Positions 17,921 to 28,130 of a DNA stretch of 64,000 nt are shown piece after piece. Positions within the stretch are counted from its first letter, which is position 1. Each line of letters begins with the position of its first letter. The notes below the pieces were generated by a model, which saw only the letters and a list, made by a program, of their open reading frames with translations, was not told where the DNA came from and did not search any database. Position numbers and translations under genes: made by a program. Source of the stretch: Sporichthya polymorpha DSM 43042 (GTDB lineage Bacteria; Actinomycetota; Actinomycetes; Sporichthyales; Sporichthyaceae); contig NZ_KB913029.1 in NCBI RefSeq assembly GCF_000384115.1, positions 4,625,057 through 4,689,056 on the forward strand, read 5' to 3'.

Positions 17921-18055
17921 ACTTCTCCTGCCTGGCGCGCCCATCCCGCGCCCTCGATAGGCGCGCCCCGCCGAAGAAGTCGAACCCCGGGCTCGTCCTC
18001 TCCGGCCTGGCGCGCCCATCCCGAGGTCCCGATAGGCGCGCCGCGCCGAAGAAGA
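17921..18055. repeat. Two-unit GGCGCGCC palindromic repeat, copy A
   Basis: Two imperfect palindromes of about 60 bp lie head to tail (17921-17980 and 17991-18055). Each has the form CTTCTCCTGCCTGGCGCGCC-CATCCC, a short centre, then GATAGGCGCGCC followed by CGCCGAAGAAG. Inner arms GGCGCGCC-x-ATC/GAT-x-GGCGCGCC and outer CTTCT/AGAAG can pair. They sit between the convergent ends of the ABC permease and the DUF559 gene. A nearly identical pair occurs inverted at 20296-20430. Confidence 0.9.
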
Positions 18056-18070
18056 TGCGACCGCGCGGCC

Positions 18071-18970
18071 TCAGGAGCACCGGCGGAGCATCGCGGCGAC
18101 CTGGGCGGCGGTGCGGTCGGCGTACTTGTACACGTCCGCGGCCCCGTAGCGGAGGAGCGGGAAGTTCCCCACGACCAGCAGGCGGTTCTCGCGGACGAGG
18201 TCGGCGGCGTGGTGGTCGGGGTCCTGGTGCTGCTCCCCGTCGTACTCCAGGCCGAACGGGACGCGGACGGGGTAACCCATGTCCGGGATGCCGAGGAGCT
18301 CACCGTCGGGGCCGTAGATCGGCTCGTTGAGCAGCGGCGGCTCGTCGACGCCGCGGTACACGATCACCAGGCGGAGCCGGGACTCCATCATCGAGCGGGC
18401 GCGGGTCCGGGCCAGTTCGAGCGCGGCGCGGACTCTGCGGACGTAGGGCCAGTGCGGCCGTTCGTCGGCGTACCGGTTCAGGCCGTGCTTGGTGACCAGG
18501 CCCCGGTAGAGGAAGGCGTCCGCCCAGACCGTGGCCTCCATGCGCGAGGAGCGGGTCATGAGGCCGAAGCAGGTCCGCTCCGGGTTCGTGACCGGGATGC
18601 CGTGCCAGGTGCCGATGTCGCCCTCGTCGACGACGAGGCGGCTCGTGCGCACCCCGGCCTCGCGGTACTCGCCGCGATTGGGCAGGGCCAGGTGCAGCGG
18701 GACGGTCTCGCCGGGTGGCGGCGTCCAGACTCCGAACAGCCACGCGGCGGTGAGACCCGTCGCCACCGCGTCGGCCGGTGCAGCCAGCCGCAACGCCTCG
18801 AAGCGCAGCTCGTCGGTCAGCTCGACCAGGTGATACACGTACACGCTGCGGAAGAGCCGGACCCAGCACTTCGACGCCAGTTGGTGACGCGTCAGGCCGG
18901 CGGCGAACGCGGTGTTCTGGTGGAACGGCCCGACCGTCAGCTCCGGCGGGACGAACGGCCGCGGGGGCAT
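18071..18970 (-). CDS. DUF559-type endonuclease-like protein with AbiEi-like N-terminal region
   Basis: A 299-residue protein. The N-terminal half (QNTAFAAGLTRHQLASKCWV, then RLFRSVYVY) resembles the winged-helix domain of AbiEi-type antitoxins. The C-terminal part (about 195-299) is DUF559/Vsr-like: IPDMGYP, then FGLEYDGEQHQDPDHHAADL, a potential PD-(D/E)xK core. Such proteins are common accessory genes in actinobacteria, with unproved nuclease activity. It interrupts the usual order ABC exporter-ctaA and is bracketed with ctaA by inverted GGCGCGCC repeats, which suggests later insertion. Confidence 0.75.
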   Translation of the reverse strand: MPPRPFVPPELTVGPFHQNTAFAAGLTRHQLASKCWVRLFRSVYVYHLVELTDELRFEALRLAAPADAVATGLTAAWLFGVWTPPPGETVPLHLALPNRGEYREAGVRTSRLVVDEGDIGTWHGIPVTNPERTCFGLMTRSSRMEATVWADAFLYRGLVTKHGLNRYADERPHWPYVRRVRAALELARTRARSMMESRLRLVIVYRGVDEPPLLNEPIYGPDGELLGIPDMGYPVRVPFGLEYDGEQHQDPDHHAADLVRENRLLVVGNFPLLRYGAADVYKYADRTAAQVAAMLRRCS

Positions 18971-18971
18971 G

Positions 18972-19151
18972 TCACGCGCGCCGGGGCGGCGCAGCGGTGC
19001 GGCGGCGCCGGGTCAGCCGGTACGGCTCGAGGAGGACGACGTCCGCGTCCGGGCGCTCGGCATCGGCCTCGGCGGCCGCGGCGTCCGACCCCTGCCAGCT
19101 GATCACGCCCACGAGAACGTCGGCCTCGCGTCGTTGACGGCGCTGTCCCAT
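18972..19151 (-). CDS. Small Arg-rich protein translationally coupled to DUF559 gene
   Basis: A 59-codon reading frame from ATG 19151 with a strong AGAGGGGG site six bases upstream. It encodes a basic start (MGQRRQRREADVLVG), an acidic centre and an Arg-rich tail ending PPRRA. Its stop is one base from the ATG of the DUF559 gene, so the two are probably co-translated. I recognise no family; it could be a real small partner or only a leader peptide. Confidence 0.5.
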   Translation of the reverse strand: MGQRRQRREADVLVGVISWQGSDAAAAEADAERPDADVVLLEPYRLTRRRRTAAPPRRA

Positions 19152-19261
19152 TGCGAACCCCCTCTGATGTCGGTGAGGGGAGGAGGCAACAACGGCGCGA
19201 CGTGGTTACGCGACCGAAGGTTCTGGATCTGTGGATAACTGACGTCGACGGCGCCGCGCGG

Positions 19262-20227
19262 TCAGGCCGGGACGACCGCCGTCCGGCCTTCGGGCTCGGG
19301 GGTCGGGAGGGGCGCCGTGCCGCGGACGCGCATCGCCAGCACGAGCCGGACCGTCGCGATCACGAGGCAACCGGCGCCGAACATGTGCAGCCCGACGAGC
19401 ACCTCGGGCAGGTCGGTGAAGTACTGCACGTACCCGAGGACGCCCTGCGCCAGTTGGACGGCGAGCATGACCCGCGCGGCGACGACCACCTCGCGGGGTG
19501 CGCCGGTGCGGACGAGCAGGACGTTGAGCAGCACGGTGCCCAGCACGAGCGCGAGAACCGTGTCCGCGTGGATCATCGAGAACAGGTGGGTGTCCAGGCC
19601 GGTCCGCGGGGCGTCGACGTCGCCGGCGTGCGGGCCGCTTCCGGTCACGATCGTGCCGAGATAGAGCACGACCGCGGTGAGCGCGAGCAGCCCGAGCGCC
19701 AGCTGTTGCGCCCGTGGTGAGACCACCCGGACCGGCGGTTCGTCGCCCTCGCCGATGCGGCGGTAGAGCACGGTCGCGAGACCGATGAGGACCATCGACA
19801 CCAGCAGGTGGCCCATGACGACCCACGGGTTCAGGTCGGTCAGCACCGAGATGCCGCCGATCACCGCCTGTGCCGGGATGCCGACGAACAGCACGACCGC
19901 GAGGCGCCGCAGGTCGGTCCGCGCCGGCCGGGAGCGCCAGACGCCGATGAGCGTCGCCAGGGCCACCGCGCCGAGCACATACGTCAGCAGTCGGTTGCCG
20001 AACTCGATCTGCTCGTGCAGGCCGAGTTCTCCGGTCGGCACGAACGAGTCCTCGTGGCACCGCGGCCAGGTCGGGCAGCCGAGGCCGGAGCCGGTCAGGC
20101 GCACCGCGCCGCCCGTCACGACGATCCCGACGTTCGCGACGATCGACGCCAGCGCCAGGCGCCGCAGGCCCACGGTCCCGGGCCGGAAGCGCTCGGACGC
20201 GCGCGCGGCCTGCAGCGGATTCACCAC
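19262..20227 (-). CDS. ctaA: Heme A synthase (CtaA/COX15)
   Basis: A 321-residue membrane protein with eight hydrophobic segments in two four-helix halves. Heme-ligand histidines appear in GLHEQIEFGNRL, VVMGHLLVSM, FSMIHADT and VGLHMFGAG, and the loop Cys pair is CPTWPRC. It oxidises the C8 methyl of heme O to give heme A for aa3-type cytochrome oxidase. It lies downstream of ctaB on the same strand, separated by the repeat element at 20296-20430. Confidence 0.94.
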   Translation of the reverse strand: MVNPLQAARASERFRPGTVGLRRLALASIVANVGIVVTGGAVRLTGSGLGCPTWPRCHEDSFVPTGELGLHEQIEFGNRLLTYVLGAVALATLIGVWRSRPARTDLRRLAVVLFVGIPAQAVIGGISVLTDLNPWVVMGHLLVSMVLIGLATVLYRRIGEGDEPPVRVVSPRAQQLALGLLALTAVVLYLGTIVTGSGPHAGDVDAPRTGLDTHLFSMIHADTVLALVLGTVLLNVLLVRTGAPREVVVAARVMLAVQLAQGVLGYVQYFTDLPEVLVGLHMFGAGCLVIATVRLVLAMRVRGTAPLPTPEPEGRTAVVPA

Positions 20228-20295
20228 GTCATCGTAGGTCGGGCCTCAGGGCCTCCCGCGCCCCGGACGGCCCTCCCCGGCGAGACCCTCGCCTC

Positions 20296-20430
20296 ATCTT
20301 CTCCGGCGGGGCGCGCCTATCAGGGGCCTGGGATAGGCGCGCCAGGCAGGAGAGGACGAGCACCGGGCTCAACTTCTTCGGCGCGGCGCGCCTATCGAGG
20401 GCGTGGGATGGGCGCGCCAGGCAGGAGAAG
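20296..20430. repeat. Two-unit GGCGCGCC palindromic repeat, copy B (inverted relative to copy A)
   Basis: Units at 20296-20355 and 20372-20430 are the reverse complement of the 17921-18055 pair, with only scattered differences. The linker GAGCACCGGGCTCAACTTCTT corresponds to copy A's linker, so the two-unit element moved or duplicated as a block. It lies in the 243-bp gap between ctaB stop and ctaA start; it may form strong hairpins in the ctaB-ctaA transcript. Confidence 0.9.
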
Positions 20431-20470
20431 ACGCGCACCCAGGCGTGGCCCGGGGGCCGGGGGCGACGGG

Positions 20471-21412
20471 TTAGAAGAGGACCGCGTCGACGGCGATGAC
20501 GAGGAACAGCAGGGCGAGGTAGCTGTTCGAGAGGTGGAACAGGCGCATCGGGGAGAGGTGGACGCCGGTGACGCCGCGGCGGACGCGGGCGAGGAGGAGG
20601 TGGGACTCGGCGAGGATCACGGCGCCGAAGATCGCGGCGGCGGCGGGGTAGAGCCAACCGGTGTTCGCGACCGGCCACAGGGCCAGGGAGCAGAGCACGG
20701 TGGCCCAGGTGTAGATCGTGATCTCGGTGATGACCCGGCGCTCGGTGGCGACGACGGGCAGCATCGGGACCCCGGCGGCGGCGTAGTCCTCCTTGTAGCG
20801 CATGGCGAGCGCCCAGAAGTGCGGCGGCGTCCAGAAGAACACCACCAGGAAGAGGATGACCGGCGCCCAGTCGAGGGAGTTGGTGACGGCGGTCCAGCCG
20901 ATCAGCGGCGGGAAGCAGCCGGCGGCACCGCCCCAGACGATGTTCTGCGACGTACGCCGCTTGAGGAACATCGTGTAGCCGAAGACGTAGAACAGGTTCG
21001 CGGCGAGCGCGAGCGCGGCGGAGAGCCAGTTGACGGCGAGGCCGAGCAGCAGCGTCGCCGCGATCCCCAGCACGACGCCGAAGACGAGCGTCTCCCGCGC
21101 CGAGACCCCGTGCATCGGGAGCGGACGACGCCGGGTGCGGCGCATCTGCAGGTCGATGTCGCGGTCGAGGTAGCAGTTGAGGACGTTCGCGCTGGCGGCG
21201 GCCATCGTCCCGCCGACGAGGGTGGCGAGCACGAGCCAGAGGTCGGGCACTCCCCGCTCGGCGAGGAACATGACCGGCGCCGTCGTCACGAGCAGCAGTT
21301 CGATGATGCGCGGCTTCGTCAGGGCGACGTAGGCCCGGACCGTGTCGCCGAAACCGCGCCGGCCGACAGTGACCTGAACCCCGGGAGCGGGGGTGAGATC
21401 GACAGTGGTCAC
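20471..21412 (-). CDS. ctaB: Protoheme IX farnesyltransferase (heme O synthase, CtaB)
   Basis: A UbiA-family prenyltransferase with about nine hydrophobic segments. The first Asp-rich motif is [18 protein letters not shown] and the second region is [15 protein letters not shown]. It adds farnesyl to heme B, giving heme O for CtaA. GTG 21412, preceded by GAGG, yields 313 residues, near family length; an upstream GTG at 21487 would add 25 Arg/Ala-rich residues. It is divergent from tkt. Confidence 0.93.
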   Translation of the reverse strand: MTTVDLTPAPGVQVTVGRRGFGDTVRAYVALTKPRIIELLLVTTAPVMFLAERGVPDLWLVLATLVGGTMAAASANVLNCYLDRDIDLQMRRTRRRPLPMHGVSARETLVFGVVLGIAATLLLGLAVNWLSAALALAANLFYVFGYTMFLKRRTSQNIVWGGAAGCFPPLIGWTAVTNSLDWAPVILFLVVFFWTPPHFWALAMRYKEDYAAAGVPMLPVVATERRVITEITIYTWATVLCSLALWPVANTGWLYPAAAAIFGAVILAESHLLLARVRRGVTGVHLSPMRLFHLSNSYLALLFLVIAVDAVLF

Positions 21413-21671
21413 TCGTACCTCGGGGGCGGTCGCAAAGGTGGTCACGCCCATGCCGGCTCCGAACGGGCGGCGACGAGCGGCACTCACTGTAACCCCGCGC
21501 CTCGGCCCCTCCGGCGCTCGGGTGCCGATTGCTGCGTCACACCGCGCGAAGGGGCTCGGATAGGGTCGGTTCCCGGCCAGTCAACACCGGCGTCAACACA
21601 CGTGTCGAATGACGTGAGGGTCCCCGGGAAGCGGGGTCAGGTCGGAAACTTCCCGAGAGGAGACCGTCGTA

Positions 21672-23759
21672 GTGAGCCCGTCGAAGAGCAGTCTCGACCC
21701 GGCGTGGTCGGACCTGGACGCGCGCGCGGTGGACACCGCCCGCATCCTCGCGATGGACGCGGTGGAGGCGGCCGGCAACGGCCACCCCGGCACCGCGATG
21801 AGCCTCGCCCCCGCGGCGTACCTCACCTATCAGCGGCTGCTGCGCCACGACCCGACCGACCCGAACTGGCTGGGGCGTGACCGCTTCGTCCTCTCCTGCG
21901 GGCACTCGAGCCTGACGCAGTACGTGCAGCTCTACCTCTCGGGCTACGGGCTCACGCTCGACGACCTGCGCCACCTGCGCCAGTGGGGTTCGCTGACCCC
22001 GGGTCACCCGGAGCACGGCCACACCGCCGGCGTCGAGACGACGACGGGCCCGCTCGGCCAGGGCGTCGCGACCGCGGTCGGCATGGCGATGGCGGGCCGC
22101 CGCACGCGCTGCCTGTTCGACCCCGAGGCCCCGCCCGGCGAGAGTGTCTTCGACCACACCGTCTACGTGTTCGCCTCCGACGGCGACATGGAGGAGGGCG
22201 TCGCGTCCGAGTCGTCGAGCCTCGCGGGCACCCAGAAGCTCGGCAACCTCGTCGTCCTCTACGACGACAACCAGATCTCGATCGAGGGCGACACCTCCGT
22301 CGCGTTCACCGAGGACGTGCTCGCGCGGTACGCCGCCTACGGCTGGCACACGCAGCGGGTCGAGGACGCGAACGACGTCGAGGCTCTCCACGCCGCGTTG
22401 ACCGCCGCCCGGGACCACCTCGACGCCCCGAGCATCATCGCGATGCGCTCGATCATCGCCTGGCCCGCGCCGAACGCGCAGAACACCGGCAAGTCCCACG
22501 GCTCCGCGCTCGGCAAGGACGAGGTCGCCGCGACCAAGGAGGTGCTGGGCTTCGACCCGGCGCAGTCCTTCCAGGTCGACGACGAGGTCCTCGCCCACGC
22601 CCGCGGCGTCGTGGACCGCGGCCGCGCCCTGCACGCCGAGTGGGACACCCGCTACCAGGCCTGGCGTGAGGCCCACCCCGAGCGCGCCGCCGAGCTCGAC
22701 CGCATGCGCGCCCGCCGACTCCCCGAGGGCTGGGCGGCGAAGCTGCCCGAGTTCGGAGTCGGCAAGGCCGTCGCGACCCGCAAGGCCTCCGGCGAGACGC
22801 TGAACGCGATCGCCGCCGTGGTCCCCGAGCTCTGGGGCGGCTCGGCCGACCTCGCCGAGTCGAACAACACCTGGATCGAGGGCGAGCCCAGCTTCCTGCC
22901 CGTCGGGTCCACCGTGAAGAACGCCGACCCGGCCGGGCGGAACATCCACTTCGGGGTCCGCGAGTTCGCGATGGGCGCGGCGATGAACGGCATCGCGCTC
23001 GACGGGACGTTCCGCCCCTACGGCGGCACCTTCCTCGTGTTCTCCGACTACATGCGCGGCGCGGTCCGCCTCGGCGCGCTGATGAAGCAGCCGGTCGTGC
23101 ACGTCTGGACGCACGACTCGATCGGCCTCGGCGAGGACGGCCCGACGCACCAGCCGATCGAGCATCTGTGGGCGCTGCGCGCGATCCCCGGCCTCGACGT
23201 CGTCCGCCCCGGCGACGCGAACGAGACCGTCGCCGCGTGGCGGACGATCCTTGAGAACCCGAACGGCCCGGCCGCGCTGGCGCTGACCCGCCAGAACCTG
23301 CCGACCCTCGAGGGCACCTCCGCCGAGGGCGTCGCCCGCGGCGGGTACGTCCTGGCCGAGGCCGGCTCCGGCCTGCCCGACCTGATCCTGATCGCCACCG
23401 GGAGCGAGCTGCAGCTCGCCGTCGAGGCGCGCACGGCGCTCGAGGCCGAGGGCGTCCCCACCCGCGTCGTGTCGATGCCGTGCGTCGAGTGGTTTCACGC
23501 GCAGGACCAGTCCTACCGCGACACCGTCCTCCCGCCGCGGGTGAACGCCCGCGTCGCCGTCGAGGCCGGCATCGCCCAGGGCTGGTGGCGCTACGTCGGC
23601 GACGGCGGCGAGGTCGTGGGCATCGAGCACTACGGCGCCTCCGCCCCCTACGCCACGCTGTTCGAGCAGTTCGGCATCACCGCACCCGCGGTCGTCGCGG
23701 CTGCGCACCGCTCACTCGCCCGTACCCGTGGCGAGAAGGGCTCCAAGACCGGCAACTGA
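21672..23759 (+). CDS. tkt: Transketolase
   Basis: A 695-residue thiamine-diphosphate enzyme. N-terminal AAGNGHPGTAMSLAPAAYL, TPP-binding DGDMEEGVASESSSLAG followed by DDNQISI, and pyrimidine-domain HDSIGLGEDGPTHQPIEHL are all present. It transfers two-carbon ketol units in the non-oxidative pentose phosphate pathway. GTG 21672 follows GAGAGGAGA. It is the first gene of the tkt-tal-pgi-zwf-opcA-pgl cluster. Confidence 0.96.
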   Translation: MSPSKSSLDPAWSDLDARAVDTARILAMDAVEAAGNGHPGTAMSLAPAAYLTYQRLLRHDPTDPNWLGRDRFVLSCGHSSLTQYVQLYLSGYGLTLDDLRHLRQWGSLTPGHPEHGHTAGVETTTGPLGQGVATAVGMAMAGRRTRCLFDPEAPPGESVFDHTVYVFASDGDMEEGVASESSSLAGTQKLGNLVVLYDDNQISIEGDTSVAFTEDVLARYAAYGWHTQRVEDANDVEALHAALTAARDHLDAPSIIAMRSIIAWPAPNAQNTGKSHGSALGKDEVAATKEVLGFDPAQSFQVDDEVLAHARGVVDRGRALHAEWDTRYQAWREAHPERAAELDRMRARRLPEGWAAKLPEFGVGKAVATRKASGETLNAIAAVVPELWGGSADLAESNNTWIEGEPSFLPVGSTVKNADPAGRNIHFGVREFAMGAAMNGIALDGTFRPYGGTFLVFSDYMRGAVRLGALMKQPVVHVWTHDSIGLGEDGPTHQPIEHLWALRAIPGLDVVRPGDANETVAAWRTILENPNGPAALALTRQNLPTLEGTSAEGVARGGYVLAEAGSGLPDLILIATGSELQLAVEARTALEAEGVPTRVVSMPCVEWFHAQDQSYRDTVLPPRVNARVAVEAGIAQGWWRYVGDGGEVVGIEHYGASAPYATLFEQFGITAPAVVAAAHRSLARTRGEKGSKTGN

Positions 23760-23799
23760 CCGATCGTCAGACTGCCCGTAGGCAAGGAGAAGGAAGATC

Positions 23800-24918
23800 G
23801 TGGGAACCGAGAATCTGCGCCGCCTCTCCGAGGCGGGCGTCGCCATCTGGCTGGACGACCTCTCACGTGAGCGCCTGCAGAAAGGCACGCTCGCGGCGAT
23901 GGTGCGCGACTCCTACGTCGTGGGCGTGACGACCAACCCGTCGATCTTCCAGAACGCGGTGTCCAAGTCCGACCTGTACGACCCGCAGGTGCACGACCTC
24001 GCGGTGCGGGGCGTGCACGTCGACGAGGCGGTCCGCTCGATCACCACCGCCGACGTCCGCGAGGCGTGCGACGTCCTGCGCAGCGTGTACGACGCCAGCG
24101 ACGGCGTCGACGGCCGCGTCTCGATCGAGGTCGACCCCCGCTTCGCGCACGACACCGACAAGACTGTCGCCGAGGCCCGTTTCCTGTGGTGGGCGGTCGA
24201 CCGGCCGAACCTCTACATCAAGATCCCGGCCACCGTGGCAGGCCTCCCGGCGATCGCGCAGTGCCTGGCCGAGGGCATCAGCGTCAACGTCACGCTGATC
24301 TTCTCCCTCGAGCGCTACCGCGCGGTGATGGACGCCTTCCTCGACGGCATGGAGCGCGCCCAGAAGGCCGGGCTCCCGCTGGAGCGGGTCGGGTCGGTCG
24401 CGAGCTTCTTCGTCTCCCGCGTCGACACCGAGATCGACAAGCGCCTGGACAAGCTGGGCACCGACGAGGCCAAGGCGCTGCGCGGCAAGGCCGCCGTCGC
24501 CAACGCACGTCTGGCGTTCGAGGCCTACGAACAGATCTTCGCCGGACCGCGCTGGACCGCGCTGGCCGACGACGGCGCCAAGCCGCAGCGCCCGCTGTGG
24601 GCCTCCACCGGCGTCAAGGACCCGGCCTACGCGGACACCCTCTACGTCGACGAGCTCGTCACCGCCGGCGTGGTCAACACGATGCCGGAGGCCACGCTCG
24701 ACGCGGTCGCCGACCACTCCGCCGCGACCGGCGACACGGTCCGCGCGCACTACGCCGAGGCCAAGCAGGTCCTCGCCGACCTCGCCGCGATCGGCATCGA
24801 CTACGACGACGTCGTGAACCTGCTCGAGCGCGAGGGCGTCGAGAAGTTCATCTCCGCCTGGAACGACCTGCTCGGCTCCGTCGGCGCCGAGCTGACCCGC
24901 CTGGGGGGCGAGGAGTGA
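23800..24918 (+). CDS. tal: Transaldolase
   Basis: A 372-residue actinobacterial-type transaldolase. [13 protein letters not shown] is the N-terminal signature and the Schiff-base lysine is in [12 protein letters not shown]. It exchanges dihydroxyacetone units between sugar phosphates. The GTG start follows AAGGAGAAGGAAG; the stop overlaps pgi by four bases (GTGA). Confidence 0.96.
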   Translation: MGTENLRRLSEAGVAIWLDDLSRERLQKGTLAAMVRDSYVVGVTTNPSIFQNAVSKSDLYDPQVHDLAVRGVHVDEAVRSITTADVREACDVLRSVYDASDGVDGRVSIEVDPRFAHDTDKTVAEARFLWWAVDRPNLYIKIPATVAGLPAIAQCLAEGISVNVTLIFSLERYRAVMDAFLDGMERAQKAGLPLERVGSVASFFVSRVDTEIDKRLDKLGTDEAKALRGKAAVANARLAFEAYEQIFAGPRWTALADDGAKPQRPLWASTGVKDPAYADTLYVDELVTAGVVNTMPEATLDAVADHSAATGDTVRAHYAEAKQVLADLAAIGIDYDDVVNLLEREGVEKFISAWNDLLGSVGAELTRLGGEE

Positions 24919-26585
24919 CGACGAGCGACAAGGCACCCAACCCGTTCAACACCTACGCCCAGGAGGGCGGGGGCTGCCGCGTCCGTCTGTCCGGCGAGGA
25001 GGTCCGGGCCCCTGCCGGGTTCGCGCTGCGCGCCGCGTCGGTCCACGAGGTCGTGCAGCGCCTCGCCGCCAAGGACGCCACGCTCTGGGGTGACGCGGCG
25101 GCCGAGGAGGCCGCGATCCGGCTCGGCTGGCTGGACCTGCCGACCAGTTCGCGCGAGCTGCTCCCCCGCATCGCCGAGGTCCGCGAGCGCCTGCAGGCCG
25201 ACGGTCTCGACCACGTCGTGCTCGCGGGCATGGGCGGTTCGTCGCTCGCGCCCGAGGTGATCTGCCGCAACGCCGGTGTCGAGCTCACCGTCCTCGACAC
25301 CACGGACGCCAACCAGCTTCGCCGGACCCTCGCCGACCGCCTCGACCGCACGGTGGTCGTGGTGGCGAGCAAGAGCGGTTCGACCATCGAGACCGACAGC
25401 CACCGCCGCGCCTACATCCAGGCCTTCCGCGACGCGGGCTTGTCCGACGAGCAGATCGCGGCGCGCTTCGTCGTCGTCACCGACCCGGGTTCGGCCCTGG
25501 AGGAGATCGCGACCGAGGGCAACTACCGGGCGGTGTTCCTCGCCGACCCGAACGTCGGTGGCCGGTACAGCGCGCTGTCCGCATTCGGCCTCGTGCCGAG
25601 CGGTCTCGCCGGCGCCGACGTCGCGAAACTGCTCGACGAGGCCGCGGAGCTCCGTCCGGCGCTGGAGCAGCTCGGCGACAACCCGGGCCTGCTGCTCGGG
25701 GCCGCGCTCAGCGGCGCGGCGACCCACAGTCGGGAGAAGCTCGTCCTCGCCAACGCCGACCCGGCCCTGGAGGGCTTCGGCGACTGGGTCGAGCAGCTCA
25801 TCGCCGAGTCCAGCGGCAAGGAGGGCAAAGGCCTCCTCCCCGTTATCGTCGAGAGCACGGACGCCCCCGGCTGGGCGGACATCGGTCCGGACGCGGTGCG
25901 CGCCACCCTCGGCGACGTCGACGGCTCGGAGATCCGGATCACCAGCGGTCCGCTCGGGGCGCAGTTCCTGCTCTGGGAGTGGGCGACCGCCTTCATGGGC
26001 TGGGGCCTGCACACGAGCCCGTTCGACCAGCCCAACGTGACCGAGTCCAAGGACAACACCGCGCGGCTGCTCGAGTCCGCTGTCGACGGCGTCCTCGACG
26101 TGCCGGCGCCGCTGTTCACCGACGGCCCCATCGAGGTCCACGGCGACGAGGCGCTCCTCGGCGAGGCGAAGTCGCTCGTCGACGCGCTTGAGCTGATTCT
26201 GCGTCAGGTCCAGCCGACGGGGTACCTGGCCCTCATGGCCTACCTCGACCGGTTCGCCGACGCGGACATCGCCCGCCTGCGTCCCGCGCTGGCGAGGCTG
26301 CTCGCCGGGCCACAGGTCACCTTCGGCTGGGGCCCGCGGTTCCTGCACTCGACCGGGCAGTTCCACAAGGGCGGCCAACCGGTCGGTGTCTTCCTGCAGA
26401 TCACCGGTGCGGTCGAGGAGGACCTGCCGATCCCGGGCCGGCCCTACAGCTTCTCGACGCTGCAGATGGCGCAGGCGCTCGGCGACCTCGGAGCTCTCCA
26501 GAGCCGCAACCGCCCGGCGCTCCGCCTCCATCTCACCGACCGTAAGGCGGGCATCGACACGCTGCTCGCGGCCTTCGGTGCGTGA
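24915..26585 (+). CDS. pgi: Glucose-6-phosphate isomerase
   Basis: A 556-residue sugar isomerase with two SIS domains. [13 protein letters not shown] is the phosphate-binding loop, followed by [21 protein letters not shown] and the active-site region [13 protein letters not shown]. It interconverts glucose 6-phosphate and fructose 6-phosphate. GTG 24915 overlaps the tal stop; both the length and the close pairing with transaldolase fit actinobacterial operons, where the two occur side by side or fused. Confidence 0.94.
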   Translation: MTTSDKAPNPFNTYAQEGGGCRVRLSGEEVRAPAGFALRAASVHEVVQRLAAKDATLWGDAAAEEAAIRLGWLDLPTSSRELLPRIAEVRERLQADGLDHVVLAGMGGSSLAPEVICRNAGVELTVLDTTDANQLRRTLADRLDRTVVVVASKSGSTIETDSHRRAYIQAFRDAGLSDEQIAARFVVVTDPGSALEEIATEGNYRAVFLADPNVGGRYSALSAFGLVPSGLAGADVAKLLDEAAELRPALEQLGDNPGLLLGAALSGAATHSREKLVLANADPALEGFGDWVEQLIAESSGKEGKGLLPVIVESTDAPGWADIGPDAVRATLGDVDGSEIRITSGPLGAQFLLWEWATAFMGWGLHTSPFDQPNVTESKDNTARLLESAVDGVLDVPAPLFTDGPIEVHGDEALLGEAKSLVDALELILRQVQPTGYLALMAYLDRFADADIARLRPALARLLAGPQVTFGWGPRFLHSTGQFHKGGQPVGVFLQITGAVEEDLPIPGRPYSFSTLQMAQALGDLGALQSRNRPALRLHLTDRKAGIDTLLAAFGA

Positions 26586-26609
26586 CGGCCGGTACGGAAC
26601 GGGAGAGGC

Positions 26610-28130
26610 ATGACGGCGAATCCGCTCCGCGACCCGCGCGACAAGCGCCTGCCGCGGATCGCGGGGCCGTGCAGCCTCGTCGTCTTCGGCGTCACCGGCG
26701 ACCTCGCGCGCCGCAAGGTGATGCCCGCGATCTACGACCTGGCCAACCGCGGGCTGCTGCCCCCGGGCTTCTCGCTCGTCGGGTACGCGCGCCGGGACTG
26801 GGAGGACCAGGACTTCTCGAAGGTCGTCCACGACGCGGTGAAGCAGAACGCGCGGACACCCTTCCGCGAGGAGACCTGGGCGGCACTGTCCGAAGGCATG
26901 CGCTTCGTCCCTGGCGACTTCGGTGACGACGCCGCGTTCGCGACGCTCGCCAAGACCCTCGCCGAGCTCGACGAGAGCCGCGGCACCGGGGGCAACCACG
27001 CGTTCTACCTCTCGATCCCGCCGAAGTTCTTCGCCGAGGTGGTCGGCCAGCTCAAGGAGCACGGCCTCACCGACTCGCACGGCGACTCGTGGCGCCGCGT
27101 GGTCGTCGAGAAGCCGTTCGGTCACGACCTCGCGAGCGCCCGGGAGCTGAACCGCATCGTCGAGGAGGTCTTCCCACCGTCGTCGGTGTTCCGGATCGAC
27201 CACTACCTCGGCAAGGAGACAGTGCAGAACATCCTGGCGCTGCGCTTCGCGAACCAGCTCTTCGAGCCGATCTGGAACCGCAACTTCGTCGACCACGTGC
27301 AGATCACGATGGCCGAGGACATCGGGATCGGCGGCCGCGCGGGCTACTACGACGGCATCGGCGCCGCCCGCGACGTCCTGCAGAACCACCTGCTCCAGCT
27401 GCTTGCGCTCACGGCGATGGAGGAACCGGTCTCCTTCTCCCCCGACGACCTGCGCGCGGAGAAGGAGAAGGTGCTCTCCGCGATCCGGCTGCCCTCCGAT
27501 CTCGCGGCCTCGACGGCCCGTGGGCGCTACACCGCCGGGTGGCAAGGCGGCGAGAAGGTCGTCGGCTACTGCGAGGAGGAGGGCATCCCCGCCGACTCGA
27601 CCACCGAGACCTACGCCGCCGTGAAGCTCGAGCTCGACACGCGCCGCTGGGCCGGGGTGCCGTTCTACCTGCGCACCGGTAAGCGCCTCGGCCGACGGGT
27701 CACGGAGATCGCGCTGGTCTTCCAGCGGGTGCCGCACCTGCCGTTCGAGACGACCGCGACCGAGGAGCTCGGCCAGAACGCCCTGGTCTGCCGGATCCAG
27801 CCGGACGAGGGCACGACGGTGCGCTTCGGCTCGAAGGTGCCCGGCTCCGCGATGGAGGTCCGGGACGTGACGATGGACTTCGCCTACGGCGGCGCGTTCA
27901 CCGAGAGCTCACCCGAGGCGTACGAGCGGCTCATCCTCGACGTCCTGCTCGGCGACCCGCCGCTGTTCCCTCGCGCGCGTGAGGTCGAGCTGTCGTGGCA
28001 GGTCCTCGACCCCATCGAGGAGTTCTGGGCGACCCAGGGTCCGCCCGAGGGGTATGCCGCGGGCACGTGGGGTCCGCCGAGTGCCGACGAGCTGCTGGCG
28101 CGGGACGGCCGAGTTTGGCGGCGCCCGTGA
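26610..28130 (+). CDS. zwf: Glucose-6-phosphate 1-dehydrogenase
   Basis: A 506-residue enzyme. The nucleotide-binding segment is [17 protein letters not shown], the substrate Lys is in [12 protein letters not shown], and the catalytic motif is [15 protein letters not shown]. It commits glucose 6-phosphate to the oxidative pentose phosphate pathway, producing NADPH. ATG 26610 follows GGGAGAGG; the stop overlaps opcA (GTGA). Confidence 0.96.
   Translation: MTANPLRDPRDKRLPRIAGPCSLVVFGVTGDLARRKVMPAIYDLANRGLLPPGFSLVGYARRDWEDQDFSKVVHDAVKQNARTPFREETWAALSEGMRFVPGDFGDDAAFATLAKTLAELDESRGTGGNHAFYLSIPPKFFAEVVGQLKEHGLTDSHGDSWRRVVVEKPFGHDLASARELNRIVEEVFPPSSVFRIDHYLGKETVQNILALRFANQLFEPIWNRNFVDHVQITMAEDIGIGGRAGYYDGIGAARDVLQNHLLQLLALTAMEEPVSFSPDDLRAEKEKVLSAIRLPSDLAASTARGRYTAGWQGGEKVVGYCEEEGIPADSTTETYAAVKLELDTRRWAGVPFYLRTGKRLGRRVTEIALVFQRVPHLPFETTATEELGQNALVCRIQPDEGTTVRFGSKVPGSAMEVRDVTMDFAYGGAFTESSPEAYERLILDVLLGDPPLFPRAREVELSWQVLDPIEEFWATQGPPEGYAAGTWGPPSADELLARDGRVWRRP

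Noticed and set aside
19808-21880. 690-codon plus-strand open frame over ctaA-ctaB
   Set aside because: Antisense to two membrane proteins with conserved motifs, and it runs through the palindromic repeats.
24801-27737. 978-codon open frame on the minus strand opposite tal-pgi-zwf
   Set aside because: It is antisense to three certain enzyme genes and shows Arg/Asp/Leu-rich composition typical of the complementary third-position frame in GC-rich DNA.
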